A stretch of 64,000 nt of DNA. It comes from Copromyces sp. CBS 386.78 (Eukaryota; Ascomycota; Sordariomycetes; Sordariales; Sordariaceae). Positions 34,768 through 46,930 of the stretch are shown piece after piece; positions within the stretch are counted from its first letter, which is position 1, and each line of letters opens with the position of its first letter. Location: the NCBI GenBank assembly GCA_030685235.1, contig MU839106.1, forward strand, positions 372,001 to 436,000. The letters are read 5' to 3'. Both the position numbers and the translations under genes were made by a program. The notes below the pieces were generated by a model that was not told where the DNA came from, did not search any database, and saw only the letters and a list, made by a program, of their open reading frames with translations.

Positions 34768-37700
34768 ATGTCTCAGCCAGCGGCACTCTACCCAACGGAT
34801 GTAGCACTTCCACTTCTATCTTCGCGGGCTCAGAATGTCAAAAACAAGGCCGATGAACTCAGAACAATGTTGCGCCGGCGCAACATTGAGGTTACCGAGG
34901 AGCCCCTAGATGTCTTCATGAAGAAGAATGCATGGCTAAAGCCGAAATGGCTGGACAAGCTCCAACTTGTTAACAATAACATCAAGACATTTTCCAAGGC
35001 TATTGGGACCATCTGCCAAGCCCATGGAATTGCTTCCATAGTAAGCATCTTTTGCTAAACATCATGATTGTGATCAAGAAATGATAATTCAAGTAAAACG
35101 AGCGGATACTGATGGTATTTTGTGATTACACAGATATGGGGTGTTCTGAGATTCATCTTGGATGTAAGCCAATTCCTGCTGTGTCCGAGGACGGCTCACC
35201 ACAACTCCAACGGCGAGACTGATAAACACAGGCGTTCGGCAGATACTTTGGTCTTCTGGATAAAATTGTCGACATCTATGATGAAATGGCTCGATCATTT
35301 CAGATGCTGAAGGACTACGCAGAGCTCTATGCCGAGCATACAACCGTCCTGGATGCTCTGTTGGATATATACTGCTCCTACATTGAATTTTCAATCCATG
35401 CAGTCGAGATATTTGCCCGCCATCCACTCAGTAAGACCTCATGCCTCACGCATTCAATCTGAAGATCTCACTGACAGCAGGGGCACCACCTTGACACAGA
35501 GGTTATCTTCAAGATGATCGTCCGCTTTTCCCCTATCGAACTGACCCTCAAGGACGGAGCAAAGAAGATTTGCAGCGCGACTCAATCATTTAAGGATCGA
35601 AGGAACCTTATAAGGGACAAAATCAGTGCTGACACTTTGAAGAAAGTCGGCACAATCGTAGAGGTAACATCTGTTCAAGGATCACCAAGTCAAGAAAGTT
35701 CCAGGTTGAAAAGGATCTTCTCGGTCCCAAAGGCCCAAAATACGAAGTTTTGTGGGAGAAAAAAAGTGCTCGAACAACTGGGCCGTGACCTGCTCCCGGC
35801 CCAAGACACACCGCAAAAGTCGTGCACCTTACACGGGGCACCTGGTATGGGTAAAACCCAGATAGCAGTTGAGTTCGCTTATCGCTGTTCCTACAAGTTC
35901 CCGGAGCTCAACATTTTCTGGATTCCGGCCGAAGATGAGACTGTTCTCTCCCAGGCTTTTGGCAACATAGCACGGCTTGTTGGGAGCCAGCAGGCAGAAA
36001 CTGATGTTCCAGACCAGGCAAGACTGCTCGAGACGGCGACTGCCTGGCTGCGTGAAAGTAAGTACCTCGTCCTATGGAAAGCCTCAGAAACCCGACATAC
36101 TCACGCAATAATTTTGGGTCACAGATACGTCATGGTTGATGATCTTTGACAATGTCAACGATCCCGAGATCTTCGCCAAGTACCAACCACGCTGCAACCA
36201 TGGATTGATCCTTCTCACCAGTCAGTATCAGGGAATGGTTCACCCCACGACAACAGAAATTCTCGTGAGGTCTTTGACACCTCAAGAAGGTTCAGAGCTT
36301 CTCCTTAAACACATTACCACGGGCAGGCAGGAGAAGCTGCACATGGGAGATCCGAGCTCACTTGCCCGACTGTTCGAGGAAATATCAGAAGAAGTCGACG
36401 GATCGCCACTGCTACTTGTTGGGCTTGCGGGGTCCATTGTTTCCTCGGCAGTCTCAGCGGAAGGAGCCCTCAAGATGCTGCGGCAGTCAGGGAGTTTAGG
36501 CAAGAGCGACCCCTTTACGAACGGCCACTCTGCCTGCGCGTACGACCGACCTTTCGACTCTGCTTGGGATATGGCGTTGAAAGCAATCCCCGAAAAAGGA
36601 CTGGCAATCCTGAGAATCATGAGCATGCTTGCGGCGGATAAAATTCCCGTCGACATGCTCAACCGCGACCTTGAGGGCAAGCTGAGTTTCTTGGGATATG
36701 AAGACCCTGACCGGTATGTACCTTCCAAATCAAGCAGCTCAGTGCTCCTACACCCGGACTAACGCACCTGCCCTACTTCAAGCTTTCGTAGTAGAATTCA
36801 AGCTCATATTGTGGAGCGGTACTTGGTCGAAGCGGAAGACTGGGATCCGAAGTCGCCTTGGTGCTTCTACACCATTCATCGGCAACTGCAAGCGAAAATC
36901 CTGCGAGATCTGCATTTCGTACCAGAACATTACCAGCTCACCTTCGATCGCGCCGTGGCACTAATCGCGCGAGAATTCCCGCCCTTCCCAAGATTCATGA
37001 TGCCAAACTTTTCACAGTGGCCATCATACGAGAAACTGGTTGCCCATGTCCTCAAGGTCCATTCGGTTTATCGTGCTAACGAAAGGAGCCCAGGCCAGGA
37101 TGAAACCCCAACCGTGATTCCTCTTATCCCCAGCATGGCCTTTGCTGAGCTTCTTATCAGCGCTGGGTACTACTTCTATGAAGTAGGTTTGGAACATTCG
37201 TGTCGCGCGGTCTTGGAGACCGCCGAGAAGATTTTCCACGAATTTCGCATTACCTCTACGGCCGAAGCCACCACGCAAATAGAAAGAGGACCATCGGTCT
37301 ACGCCAATTCTCTGAAGCTCGAGACAAATGCCATTACAGTATTCTGGGGCATCATTGAGCAGGCGCAGGGTTTGACAGGTGCACGCAAAGCCATGGCAAA
37401 GGCGAAGCAAGTGGTCGCTTTGCGCGAGAAGCATGCAATCCTGCCTGGCCTTTCCTCAGAAGATAGGTTAGAAAGTCAAGTCCTGCTATCCAACGCTTAC
37501 AACGACATTGGCGCTCAAATGCTTCACATGCACCAGTACGCGGGCGCAATGGACTACCTCGACAAATCACTCAATCTCAAGAGGGAGCTGGAAGCACAAG
37601 GCCATGACATACCACCGTTCGAGTTTGCAGAATCCACCAACAATTTGGCCTTCGCTGCACTTGGCCAGAATCTTATAGACGCTGCTTTGCTTCACAGCCA

Positions 37701-38388
37701 AAAGGCCGTGGACTTTATCGACAAGGACGACAGCCACGACAGCGACGCAACCCGCTTCTACTTCTGTCACGGGGTTACACTTTTGCTAAGTGGCCAACCC
37801 GAAGAGGCTCTGAAGGTGATGATAGACGTCCACAGAAAGCGTAAAGACACCTTTGGTGGATCGGGACGTCAAACAAGGGATACCAGTTACGCCATCAGCT
37901 TCATTTACTTCTCTCAGGGCCGCTTCAAGGAAGCCACGTAAGTTTCCTGCCATTCCTGGTCCTCATTTCCCTCTCTCGTCAAACCAAAGCTCCTGACTAA
38001 CCCAACTCGTCCCAGAAACACCATCAGAGGCTGCTTCAACGAGCAAGCCAAGGGCATCTGGCCCGCCGAATGCCTGACCCGCGCCAAGTATCTGCAATCC
38101 CAGATCTTAATGGCGCTCGGAGACATTGACGAAGGCAAAAGGAAATACGACGAGGCAGTCCAGGAACTGGACAGGTATCTGTCTGACATTTTTCCCAAAG
38201 CCCATGCTCAAAAGGCGGAAGGTAGCACGCCTGCATGCAGTGGCTATGCAGAGCTCATGGCTGCTGATGAGGCACTACGGTTTGACTATGTCGTTCCTTT
38301 CTTCGCGGGGAGGTTTGCTAGTACGGTGATAGGTGTTAGAATTCGAAGTGGTGTTGGGTGTTTTCCGCCGTTGGAGGACCTGGAGTGA
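34768..38388 (+). CDS. Fungal NLR: helical N-terminal domain, NB-ARC, TPR repeats
   Basis: STAND-type NOD-like receptor, 1055 aa. Seven exons: 34768-35040, 35134-35163, 35232-35430, 35500-36057, 36125-36713, 36792-37937 and 38016-38388; all phases join. The acceptor of exon 6 could instead be 3 nt later. The N-terminal helical domain (residues 1 to about 170) includes IWGVLRFILD, matching the fungal STAND-associated DUF7708/Goodbye-like helical type (tentative). The NB-ARC domain has a P-loop (GAPGMGKTQIA, residues 280-290), a Walker B (WLMIFDNVND, about 357-366), an RNBS-B-like LILLTSQ and a GLPL-like GSPLLLVGLAG. The C-terminal 450 residues form degenerate tetratricopeptide-like helical pairs, including AMDYLDKSLNLKRELE and ALLHSQKAVDFI. 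The ligand is unknown. Such proteins act in heterorecognition and cell death. The start was chosen for its Kozak context (ACCAAAATG). I see no amyloid motif at its N-terminus. Confidence 0.85.
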
Positions 38389-38678
38389 TTGATGGACTTT
38401 GGGTTTCCTTACATATCTCTTGTTTTTTGGATGTTTTGCATTTTCCGTTGGCGATACCCCTTACACTTCCTTCTGGTTCCTTTCCCACTCTTCTTTTTCT
38501 GCATGGATGACACCCGGTTTATGTTTCCCTTGCGCTTCCCCCTTAGCTATATCTTGTCGTGGCATTCCCATGTATCTTGGAGAGAGTAGAGGTAGCTGTG
38601 ATGAAACGAGTTCGCTACATGCTGTCCATGACGGACTCTTCCTCAGTCCTTGCCGTACGTGCCCACCGTAAGCTATTG

Positions 38679-39842
38679 TTATAACCTGTCGACCTTCAAC
38701 TGATATAACCTCCTCTTGCGTATCTCGCTTTCCGATCCCTTCTTTGCATCCTCCAACAGCGCCTCCACATCCCGTTCCGTGTCCACGTACCGCCCGCTCA
38801 AAATATCTGCGTCCTTACCCATGGCGGCCAGCCGTACACAGATATCCGCAAACTCTTCGGCCCTAGTTTCTGGATTATCCCCCTTCTTCCCTGCATCTTT
38901 CATCCGTTCAACCATATACCTCACCCGCTCACTTTCCTGGTAACTCTTCTTATCAACACTATCCTCCCTCTTCAAGATGGCCGTCTCAATGTTCCCAGGG
39001 ACCACGAAAAAGTTCCTGACTCCTCTACCGCCAACCTCCTTTTCCAATGTCTCGTGAAACTTCAACAAGCCCGTTTTCGAAACATTATACGCCGCCATGA
39101 ACGGCACCGGCACCACCGCGTTCCTGCTCCCCACGCTGATAATACACCCGTCCCCGGCAGCCAGCATCCCAGGTAGGAACTGATATGTCAAAGCCACTGG
39201 CCCTGTCAGGTTCGTGGCCATGACTTTTGTCCAACTTTGCATTCCATGTCCTTCTGGCTGTTTGAGTTTCCCACCAACTGGCACAGTAGAGGTACTTCCC
39301 TCCCACTCTTTGTCCACCTCCCCTTCTTCAAACGAGGAGGAAAACGTCCCATCAGACTCTGCAGGAGAACCTGAACTTAGTGAACCACATGGTCGCTGGA
39401 ACTCCATCGCCTCCACCCTCGCCACCCCCGCATTATTCACCAGCACCGCAACCGGCTGATTGACCCAATCCCTTATATCTTTTTCGAGCTGGGCGAAGGA
39501 GGACGGACAGGTGACGTCGCAGATGAAGTCTCGGGCGCGGTCGCTGTCGGTCGATGCATCATGGGCGGAGAAAAAAGAAGCAGCGTTTATCAGCTCGGCG
39601 ACGGTTTTAGTTTGACTGTCACTGGGGGGATCGGAGCCGACGGGACCGAGAGGATAGGAACTTGAACGCGATACGCAGGCTACGAAGCACCCGGCGCGGG
39701 CGAAGGCGAAGGCGAGAGAGCGGCCGATGCCGGAGCCGGCGCCGGTTATGAGGGCTGTTTTGCCGGAGAGCGGGAGGGGGTGGTTGGTGGGGAAGGTCCG
39801 GGTGTCGGTCATTGTTCCGTCCGGTTTTTTCGTGGTTTCCAT
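38679..39842 (-). CDS. Short-chain dehydrogenase/reductase (classical SDR)
   Basis: NAD(P)-dependent oxidoreductase, 387 aa, single exon. The Rossmann cofactor motif is TALITGAGSGIGRSLA (Gly motif about residues 34-40), followed by NNAG in VAVLVNNAGVARVEAMEF. The catalytic Ser is in CIISVGSRNAVV and the catalytic YxxxK is AAYNVSKTG. After it comes the VVPGNIET segment, the usual P-G motif. The protein is longer than typical 250-300 aa SDRs because of a low-complexity insertion after NNAG (SSGSPAESDGTFSSSFEEGE) and a long C-terminal tail. It lies tail-to-tail with the NLR gene, 290 bp apart. It is divergent from the receptor gene across a 1.6-kb spacer. Substrate unknown. Confidence 0.88.
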   Translation of the reverse strand: METTKKPDGTMTDTRTFPTNHPLPLSGKTALITGAGSGIGRSLAFAFARAGCFVACVSRSSSYPLGPVGSDPPSDSQTKTVAELINAASFFSAHDASTDSDRARDFICDVTCPSSFAQLEKDIRDWVNQPVAVLVNNAGVARVEAMEFQRPCGSLSSGSPAESDGTFSSSFEEGEVDKEWEGSTSTVPVGGKLKQPEGHGMQSWTKVMATNLTGPVALTYQFLPGMLAAGDGCIISVGSRNAVVPVPFMAAYNVSKTGLLKFHETLEKEVGGRGVRNFFVVPGNIETAILKREDSVDKKSYQESERVRYMVERMKDAGKKGDNPETRAEEFADICVRLAAMGKDADILSGRYVDTERDVEALLEDAKKGSESEIRKRRLYQLKVDRL

Positions 39843-41416
39843 TACATAGTGTGCGATGGCGGTGAGAAGAGTAAAGTGGAAGGAAGGGAGAGGGAGAAGT
39901 GGAAGGAAGGGATTGACGGTGGCTCTTGCTGAGGGAGGAATGCTTTGCTAGGCTGTAAGAGCCTGCGGGGTAAGATACAACCAAACAGTTGTGCGCATGT
40001 AGGGAAGGTACGGATGCAGCTCTTCCTGCAGCTACCCGCCGGTGCATCTATCTGGCTTCAGCACTGACTGCTGCTGCGTTGGTTTCACATCCCACAAGAA
40101 GGCCCTGTGAGTATAGATTTTTTTTGCCATCTCTATGGGCATTTGCTCTTGAAGTTGGATTAATATACAGCTGTCACCGGCGGACGTCGGAACTAAGACC
40201 GGATAAAGGTGGGTCAGGATGCCGAGGTGGGCCCCGGAGCCGGAGTGGAGACACGGCAGCCCACTTCCCTGATCAGGAAGGCAAAGTCGGAGTCGTGGGA
40301 CAGTCGTAACTCGCGCCTCGGCATGCATCGAAGCGCACACATTGATAACAATTTCCACTTGACCTGGCAACTGGAACACGAACTTGCAACTTTCATCCTC
40401 CAAGTGGTGACAACCTCCGAAAACGAGTACGGAAGATCAACACCCACCAGCGTTATCGTCGACGATGACTGCCGAGTCTAATGAGCTGGCTCGACTCATC
40501 ACATCCAGGAAAATGCTAGCCAGTCCTTGCAATCACCAGCACCGCCGCACCAATGCGGTTCGATCGGTCCAACAGCGCCATTCTTAGCGTTGAGCCGCCG
40601 GCTGGCTGAATCTGACAGGCGCCCGCCGGCGATGGGCAAAAAAGTCAACATCGATAAATCGTCATTAATTCTAGTTGCCCTCCAGGCCTCCAGCTGGGTG
40701 GACAAGGCCCATCAACCCTACCACTCAGCGGCCGAGAAACAGTGGGAAGCCAACCGAGGCGCCGTCCATCGCTGTGCTGCCCCGCGAGAGTGCGAGCCAA
40801 TCAGAGCGCCGGAGGCCGCTTTTACACGCTGAGTGGCTTCGCTGCTCTTTGCCGCTCCGCCAGTGACGGTGGTCCCTACTGGTCAACAAATCCAAAAACG
40901 CACGCCAAAATGGGCGAAATGGTCTGGCCCTTGTTCACTCCGGTTCTGTACCTGCCCTTGACTGGACATTGAAATTTTTGCGGTGCGGCGGAGTCAGTGA
41001 TATCGGGAGACTTGTCAGATCATGATGTAAACAATGGGCGGGTCCGTCAAGGTCCAGTGTTGTCTCCCGAACCGGATCCCGGAGCTCTGGTCGCACCCAA
41101 ACACTTGGGGTTCAACCGATCGTTTATCTTTCCTAGCTTACCAGTCTGTTGGAATCTCTGTCCCATTCTTCTCTCTTTTTGTTTCTCTTTGCTTTTTGCC
41201 GGGCTGCCGGGCAGACAACCTTCATTTTAACTTTCCTGTCCAGTCTACCCTCTGTCTTTTCCATGTTGATGTGAGAACACATGGACCGTGAAGACCTCTA
41301 AACAAGTTCACTCCTTTCCAACAAGGCCATTATGTTTCGTTACTAAGGAGTCCACTTAACCTCCAACTTCCGGGTACACATTCCGTCCACCACAAAACTC
41401 CATCGCCACCGTAACC
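39843..41416. other. Divergent spacer between the SDR and rhodopsin-domain genes
   Basis: Overlapping frames of 60-120 codons without motifs. Probably carries the promoters of both flanking genes. From about 41240 the plus strand is a pyrimidine-rich leader. Confidence 0.4.
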
Positions 41417-43223
41417 ATGGCTTCAGGTTGGACACTCAAAGACATGCCGGCCATGGTGCCGCCGGAGGGTCAGATGCCCAACTTTGTCAATCCGGAAACA
41501 ATGCATCCTGTTGTCCTCGGGGTTGCCATTGGGACTATGGTGCTTATGGTCATAGCACTCGTCGTACGCATCTTCACAAAGGCTTTCCTTCTACGACAGG
41601 TCAAGATCGAGGACTACTCGGCCATCTTGGGCACGGTATGAACACCGGACTAGCACATGGCAACCAGATACTAACTTGGACGCAGGCCGGTATCATCCTT
41701 TGGGAATCCATCTTCATCTATCAATCCAAGAATGGCTTCTCCCGTCATCTTTGGAACGTCCGCCTCGTCGACATCGAGAATCTCTCATATGTCAGTAGCC
41801 CTCTCGACACCGGGTCTTGGCCAACTCACTAACAATCCACAGTGGAACTACCTCGCCGAGATATCCTACGCTTCCACCATGTTCCTCGCCAAATCATCAA
41901 TTCTCTTCCAGTTCAAACGCATCTTCTGCCCCGGCTCCCGACGAGATCCCATCTGGTGGTGCATCCACATCCTCCTGGTCCTTAACGCCGGCCATTCATT
42001 ATCCGCCATCTTCACCTACACTTTCCAGTGCACGCCTCGCGAGAAGGCATGGAAGCCTTTGATGGATGGTCATTGCATCAACATTGCAGCAGCGATTATC
42101 TTTGGAGGAGCAATGAACCTGTTTCTGGATCTGGGCATGTTGATCACCCCTATTTGGGCAATCTTTCGGTTGCAGTTGCCTACGAGGAGGAAGGTCGGCG
42201 TCTCGGCCGTGTTTGCTGTCGGCATCTTGTAGGTCTCACGACGAGGTTTTCTTTTCCATCCTTATATGCTAACATGGTGACAATAGGACCTGCGCTATAG
42301 CAACCGTTGGCGTCGTCGTCCGCATTCCCCTCCTATCCGAACCCGATCTCACCTGGATCATCACCAAAGTCGGCATCTGGACCATGATTGAATACTGCGG
42401 CACAATTCTCGTTGGTTGCATGCCTTCGTTTCCCCGCTTCTTTCTCTTCCTGCAGGGCAAGGAGCCATCCATTACCAACAATGCCACACGTGGCTCTTAC
42501 ACCACCCGATCGAGACCGAAGACGGCCGGAAGCATCAAGTCGAACGTGACAGGGAAGAGGCCATGGACAGGACACAGTCACTCGATGAGCATGAGGACTG
42601 TGAACTCACACGCTTATAAGGACTCTAATGCGACGACAGCTGTGGGAGTTGCCAGCCCTCAATCCCAGTCAGCAAAGAGGTTGATGTCCCCGACACAGAG
42701 CATTACCTCCAGCAACACCTTTGTCAGCCCGATTAGCCCAATGTCCCCGGTCTACGGGTCACCAATCAACAACTATAACAGTTACAACAACATGAGGAGG
42801 GATTCAGAGATGGGAATGGGCCTTCACGTAGGAGTAGGAATCGCCATCTCAACCGACCGTTACGAAGAACCATTTTCCAGCCCGCCTCGCACACCGCGCA
42901 GGCCAAGCTACGGCCGCAACTACGGTGATCTGGAAAGTGGTTATGGAGGATACGGGCCAGGACCAGGACCAGCCCTGACACGACCGCGACAAGCCAGTCA
43001 CGGCACGATAAGGAGTAACAGGAGTGTGCAGTCGCAGACGCAGAGATATCACAGCAGGTGGAACTCTTCGGTATCAGCCGTGTCGGATATGTCGGGGTCG
43101 TTTGGGAGTCGGTATGGGATTGGGACATATTATGAGGAGGAGAGCGGGGAGGATGATTGGTCGCCTTTGGATGGTCCAACGGGAGGAGGATATCCACCGG
43201 CAGTGGGTAGTGGGAGGATTTAA
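41417..43223 (+). CDS. Seven-TM rhodopsin-domain (Pth11/SAT4-like) membrane protein
   Basis: Fungal integral membrane protein of the rhodopsin/SAT4 family, related to Pth11-type receptors. Four exons: 41417-41635, 41686-41790, 41843-42228, 42287-43223 (548 aa); donors GTATGA, GTCAGT, GTAGGT; acceptors CGCAG, CACAG, AATAG. Hydrophobic helices include PVVLGVAIGTMVLMVIALVV, AGIILWESIFIY, ASTMFLAKSSILFQFKRIF, the WWCIHILLVLNAGHSLSAIF helix, AAAIIFGGAMNLFLDLGMLI, VSAVFAVGILTCAIATVGVV and WTMIEYCGTILVGCMPSF. The KSSILFQFKRIF and D-x-x-x-x-PI-x-x-I-x-x-LQ signatures are typical of the family. No CFEM domain precedes it. A cytosolic tail of about 240 residues is Ser/Gly/Tyr-rich, probably a signalling or phosphorylation region. 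Ligand unknown. Confidence 0.85.
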
Positions 43224-44005
43224 TGGTATGCTTGCGCTGGACGTGAGCTGCTAGGCTGGACTGCAAGAAAGAATGATAACAAGCCTTTCATTCGTTGTGT
43301 TGGTACTGCAAGTACCAAATTTGTGCATACTAGACGTCAGCATCACTTGCTTTCTCTCTTCTCTTCGAATATGATACCCTCCTTTTTTGGTCTTGAAGAA
43401 GTTTTGTCCATTGAATTATGCAATTGAACTTTTGGCTGACCGTATCTGACATTGGCAATGGAGGTTGGCAAGGACAAGGGGTCGGTTTTGGTGTCAAAGG
43501 TACAACGTAGCAGTTGGACACTCGAGTACAAAAGTATAACTAACTTGTTTATGGCCATCACAACGTCGATAGTTGGAATTTGGACCTCTTGAAGCCTTTT
43601 GTATTTGTTTTTCAGGGATGATCAGGTTGCTGTATGTTTCAATTGCAACGAGGAAGTTGCCCGCGAAGTCACTGCTCATTCGGCAAGCGTGCACGTACCA
43701 CCCGGCTCAAAATGCAGCTGCCTGGATGAACGCGTGTACCTGCAGGCAGGTACGGTACCCACGTACCTACCTCTCTCTACCTCCCATTCTCTTCCTGTCC
43801 TTGCAAAAGCATTCGGTCTCCTACCTTATTCAGCCATTCCAGATCTCCATTCAAAAATCCTCGCAGTCGCAGAAGCCCGGCATCCCAAGCCAATACATGT
43901 AGCCTCATCGCTACCTCCATCCTAACGTCCGAACATCGCGAACATCGTCGCGAGCCATCACCGCCCAATCTCCACTCCCGAGCTGTCACGTCGTGCACAG
44001 CAGCC
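43224..44005. other. Intergenic stretch
   Basis: No gene supported. The last 80 bases are a C-rich leader to the next ATG. Confidence 0.4.
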
Positions 44006-44500
44006 ATGGCAGACATAGACGACCTCTCCCAAGAAGAACTCCTCTGCTTCAAACCCGCCCACGAGATCTACGATACCTACTGTCGAGCCGGCCGCGACTA
44101 TGACTTGGTAGTCGCTGTGACGAAAGTCATTATCGTCATTTTAGTCTTCGTCGTGATTGGGATTTTTCTTTGGGTGAATACGAGGGGTTGGGACCTCCCT
44201 CGGAAGAGGCGCGAGAGTGATGTTGAAGGGCAGGCGTACAGCGACACCGAAAAGAGGCGGGGGCATGGGAAGGATATTCGCTCAGGAAGGGATACCGTTG
44301 AAGGGTTCGTGGAGGAGATTCGCAACTTGGCGGTGGAAGGGAAGATATCGTGGGAGACATATACCGTTGTGGAAAGGGTTCGGAAGGAGCGGGAGGAGGG
44401 TGCTGAGGGAGGGGTTAGCGATGGTGGATGTAAGAAAATCTTGACCAATACGGCAGAAAAGGCACAGCGAGGAGGGAGAAATCAGGACATAAAGACGTAG
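44006..44500 (+). CDS. Single-TM hypothetical protein
   Basis: 164 aa, single exon. An acidic N-terminus (MADIDDLSQEELLCF) is followed by one membrane helix at about residues 35-57 (VVAVTKVIIVILVFVVIGIF). A charged cytosolic tail follows, rich in Arg/Lys/Glu, with a possible helical segment (VEEIRNLAVEGKISWETYTVVERVRKERE, quoted here only as VEEIRNLAVE and TYTVVERVRK). I recognise no family. Coding is supported by the good start context (AGCCATGG) and a clear hydrophobic/charged pattern. Confidence 0.55.
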   Translation: MADIDDLSQEELLCFKPAHEIYDTYCRAGRDYDLVVAVTKVIIVILVFVVIGIFLWVNTRGWDLPRKRRESDVEGQAYSDTEKRRGHGKDIRSGRDTVEGFVEEIRNLAVEGKISWETYTVVERVRKEREEGAEGGVSDGGCKKILTNTAEKAQRGGRNQDIKT

Positions 44501-45273
44501 GAAGTGGGAAGGGACTTGCGGAGGGAGGTAGTCGTTCCGTTATATTCCATTGATGGTATTACGCAGCAGCAGGTTCGCCTTCGCCAATTCCATCCCCAGC
44601 TTCATGTCACAGGTCATGTCTTGCTGAATTTCTGACTGGGGGCCTTAGATATAATGAACACTACGACAACACTTGGACCGAGGACCTGGAGAGACAGCCG
44701 CTGATGGAGAAGATAGACCTCTATGGACGCTGAAATAGGTTATCTTGGGTAGGGAGAGATATGCGAGGAGAACATTATTGATATGCCCCCGCCCGGTTCC
44801 GCCCAAGGATTGAAACCAAGTACACCAAGAGGTGCTCGACTCGTAGTTCAAATATGTTGGTCCACGCGGATTGCAGTCCCTTGAGTCTGACATACAGCTG
44901 CCAGCTCGACCTGAGGTACCAAAAAGACCTTCCTTGACCCGAAGCATGGAAAGGATGGTAAAGTCTACAAGCCGAGAGGGGCCGTCGTAGACTTCACCTT
45001 CCTCGAGTTCATACTCGTTGTCGACTCCCTGTTGCATCGCCGTAACTCTCCGGTCCTCGAGGATTATCCCGAGACACGAACGGAATTGTCTCAGGGTTGT
45101 AAGGGTTTCGGAAGACTACCATATAGGTAGCCTCGCTCTTTTGCTTTAGGCAAAGCATCGTCTTCGTTCGTACTGTCAATGAGGCTTGTGACGGTCTCGT
45201 TCCTGATGTCAGTCGGAATAAGTTCGACTTTCCATCGGGTTATTCTGGGAGAGTTTCCGACGGATCAACAGGA
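44501..45273. other. Intergenic stretch
   Basis: Frames up to 130 codons without recognisable content. An ATG at about 45179 opens a short hydrophobic frame (MRLVTVSFLMSVGISS) that stops at 45275, one base out of phase with the next feature. Confidence 0.35.
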
Positions 45274-45753
45274 ATGATGACCTTCACAGAGTACAAAAAG
45301 GCGATTCGCGCGGCCGGCACAAATGGCCTCAACACCATGTTAAACGACCTCGCAGCAAAGCCGGACGTCCATACCGCCCAGGCAACCCTGGCGGTCTACC
45401 AATACAAGCGAGAGCATGCCGGGCACAAAACTTGGATGGACGAGGTCAAAGCCACCCACATCGTCGAAATGCTGGACGCGCACGGCAGCCGTTGCTACCA
45501 CCCAACCCGAGGCACAGGCTTCGCGGAGTGGGACGACGGAATCTGCGCCCAACAGAAGAGCGAGGCCGACAAAGTCAACGTTCGTGGTCATCGATGGAGG
45601 AGACAGCTCTCTTTCAAGTTAGTCCGGCGACGCGGCGAGATCTCCAACGGCATACTCAAGTTTTTGTCATTGAGGGAGTGGTGGTCAACACGGAACGTTG
45701 CCCAACAGCGTCCTTGGTGCCATCTAGTAATGGAAGTGTGGCCTGGGTTATAG
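45274..45753 (+). CDS. Hypothetical protein, possibly frameshifted
   Basis: A 159-aa frame whose first about 100 residues look like real protein: TFTEYKKAIRAAGTNGL, VYQYKREHAGHKTWMDEVKA and GTGFAEWDDGICAQQKSEAD. After about 45570 the translation becomes Arg/Trp-rich and less plausible, while the neighbouring frame reads TFVVIDGGDSSLSS and stops. The true protein may therefore switch frame by splicing or may be broken. Just upstream, one base out of phase, a signal-peptide-like start (MRLVTVSFLMSVG) ends at 45275, suggesting a formerly secreted protein. No family recognised. Confidence 0.3.
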   Translation: MMTFTEYKKAIRAAGTNGLNTMLNDLAAKPDVHTAQATLAVYQYKREHAGHKTWMDEVKATHIVEMLDAHGSRCYHPTRGTGFAEWDDGICAQQKSEADKVNVRGHRWRRQLSFKLVRRRGEISNGILKFLSLREWWSTRNVAQQRPWCHLVMEVWPGL

Positions 45754-46445
45754 ATGTCTGGGTAGAAGAAGAAGACCCTGGCGGCCTGAGGTATTCGAAC
45801 AGTGTGCGCATGTCTAGACGCGGCGCCAGATCGGCACACCGACTTCCCCCAGTGTTGGCAAGGTCTTTGCTGCCCTTGCGGTCCAGCTTTATACCGGCAA
45901 AGTTGTTGTAGAAATTGGTGCCGACGAGGAAGGTATTCCGAACAAACATTATCTTGGCCATCTGGTCTATACGGCCAAATTTCTTCAGTTCCTCCTCTGT
46001 AGGGACGTACGTACGGCTACCGAATTACAGCGTTCCTCGCGGACGATTCAGGCAATAGCCAGTGCCAGGCCTCTCTAGTATAGTCATTGGGGCGGATTGG
46101 TTGAATTGGGAATGAAGATTGACCGAAAAAGAACCCTTAGGGGACTAGTGCTGGGAGCCTGCTGCTGGTGATGGCTGGAGGAGGCAGAGAGACCGGGCCC
46201 TCTTTGCGTTTCTTGGTTGTGTGTGTTGGAAGGAGGAAATGGGTTTTGAAGAGGATGTAGATACATTCCGCCTTGAACTAGTAAAAAGAATCATCTGATC
46301 TTCAAGTGAAATGTTTGAGCTATTCAAGCATTCCCAGGAGATATCATCCAGAATTTGACAAACATATCCATTGATCTGACGCGTCTCGGGGATATATTTC
46401 ATCGCCTCTTTTAATATCGGCCGAAAACTTGCTTTTGCTATTGCG
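45754..46445. other. No supportable gene
   Basis: Short overlapping frames only, no motifs or repeats seen. Confidence 0.35.
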
Positions 46446-46720
46446 TGCGCTCTAAGCCCGGCGTCGCTTGTTTCGGCTGCGCGAAGGTGCGCCGCGCCTA
46501 CGCCCCCTCGCCTAGGTACTTGATCGAGGCTGTCCGCGCCTAGGATGCGCTGCCCGCCTACGAGCAAGAGGGGACCGCCACCACCTCCGCTACTGGTACC
46601 ACGTACCACAAACTTTCGTCCCGGGCGCGCAAGTGCCAGCAGGCCAAGACTGCGGCCCGCCAGCTGTCCGAGAACGTCGCGGTCCTCCGTGCCGCCGGAC
46701 TCACCAACGTCTCTCAGTAA
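46446..46720 (+). pseudogene. Coding-like fragment with in-frame stop
   Basis: A plus-strand frame reads through one TAG: VACFGCAKVRRAYAPSPRY, stop, DALPAYEQEGTATTSATGT, then a basic helix (HKLSSRARKCQQAKTAARQL) to a TAA at 46718-46720. Amino-acid composition and GC-rich third positions suggest genuine former coding sequence. The CxxC near the start might be a metal-binding pair. I cannot assign a family. There is no ATG. Confidence 0.35.
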
Positions 46721-46930
46721 GTGTAAACACGTCGGCCGGGTGGTCTGGAGCGGCCAAACGGTCTTGGTCTTCTGGCGCTTGGCAGCGAGGACGGCCTTCG
46801 TTGGACGTTACGGTCTCCTTAGTATTGGAAGGTAAGCTATAGAGAAAAGGGAATACGGACAAATGAGGCTGGCAACTTGGTGCCGCACTCTCAATAGCGC
46901 TTCGGCAATGCGCGTTGACTTATCTTCCTA

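Noticed and set aside
34768..35040. Amyloid motif at the N-terminus of the NLR
   Set aside because: No Gly/Gln/Asn pseudo-repeat is present; the segment looks like an ordinary helical domain.
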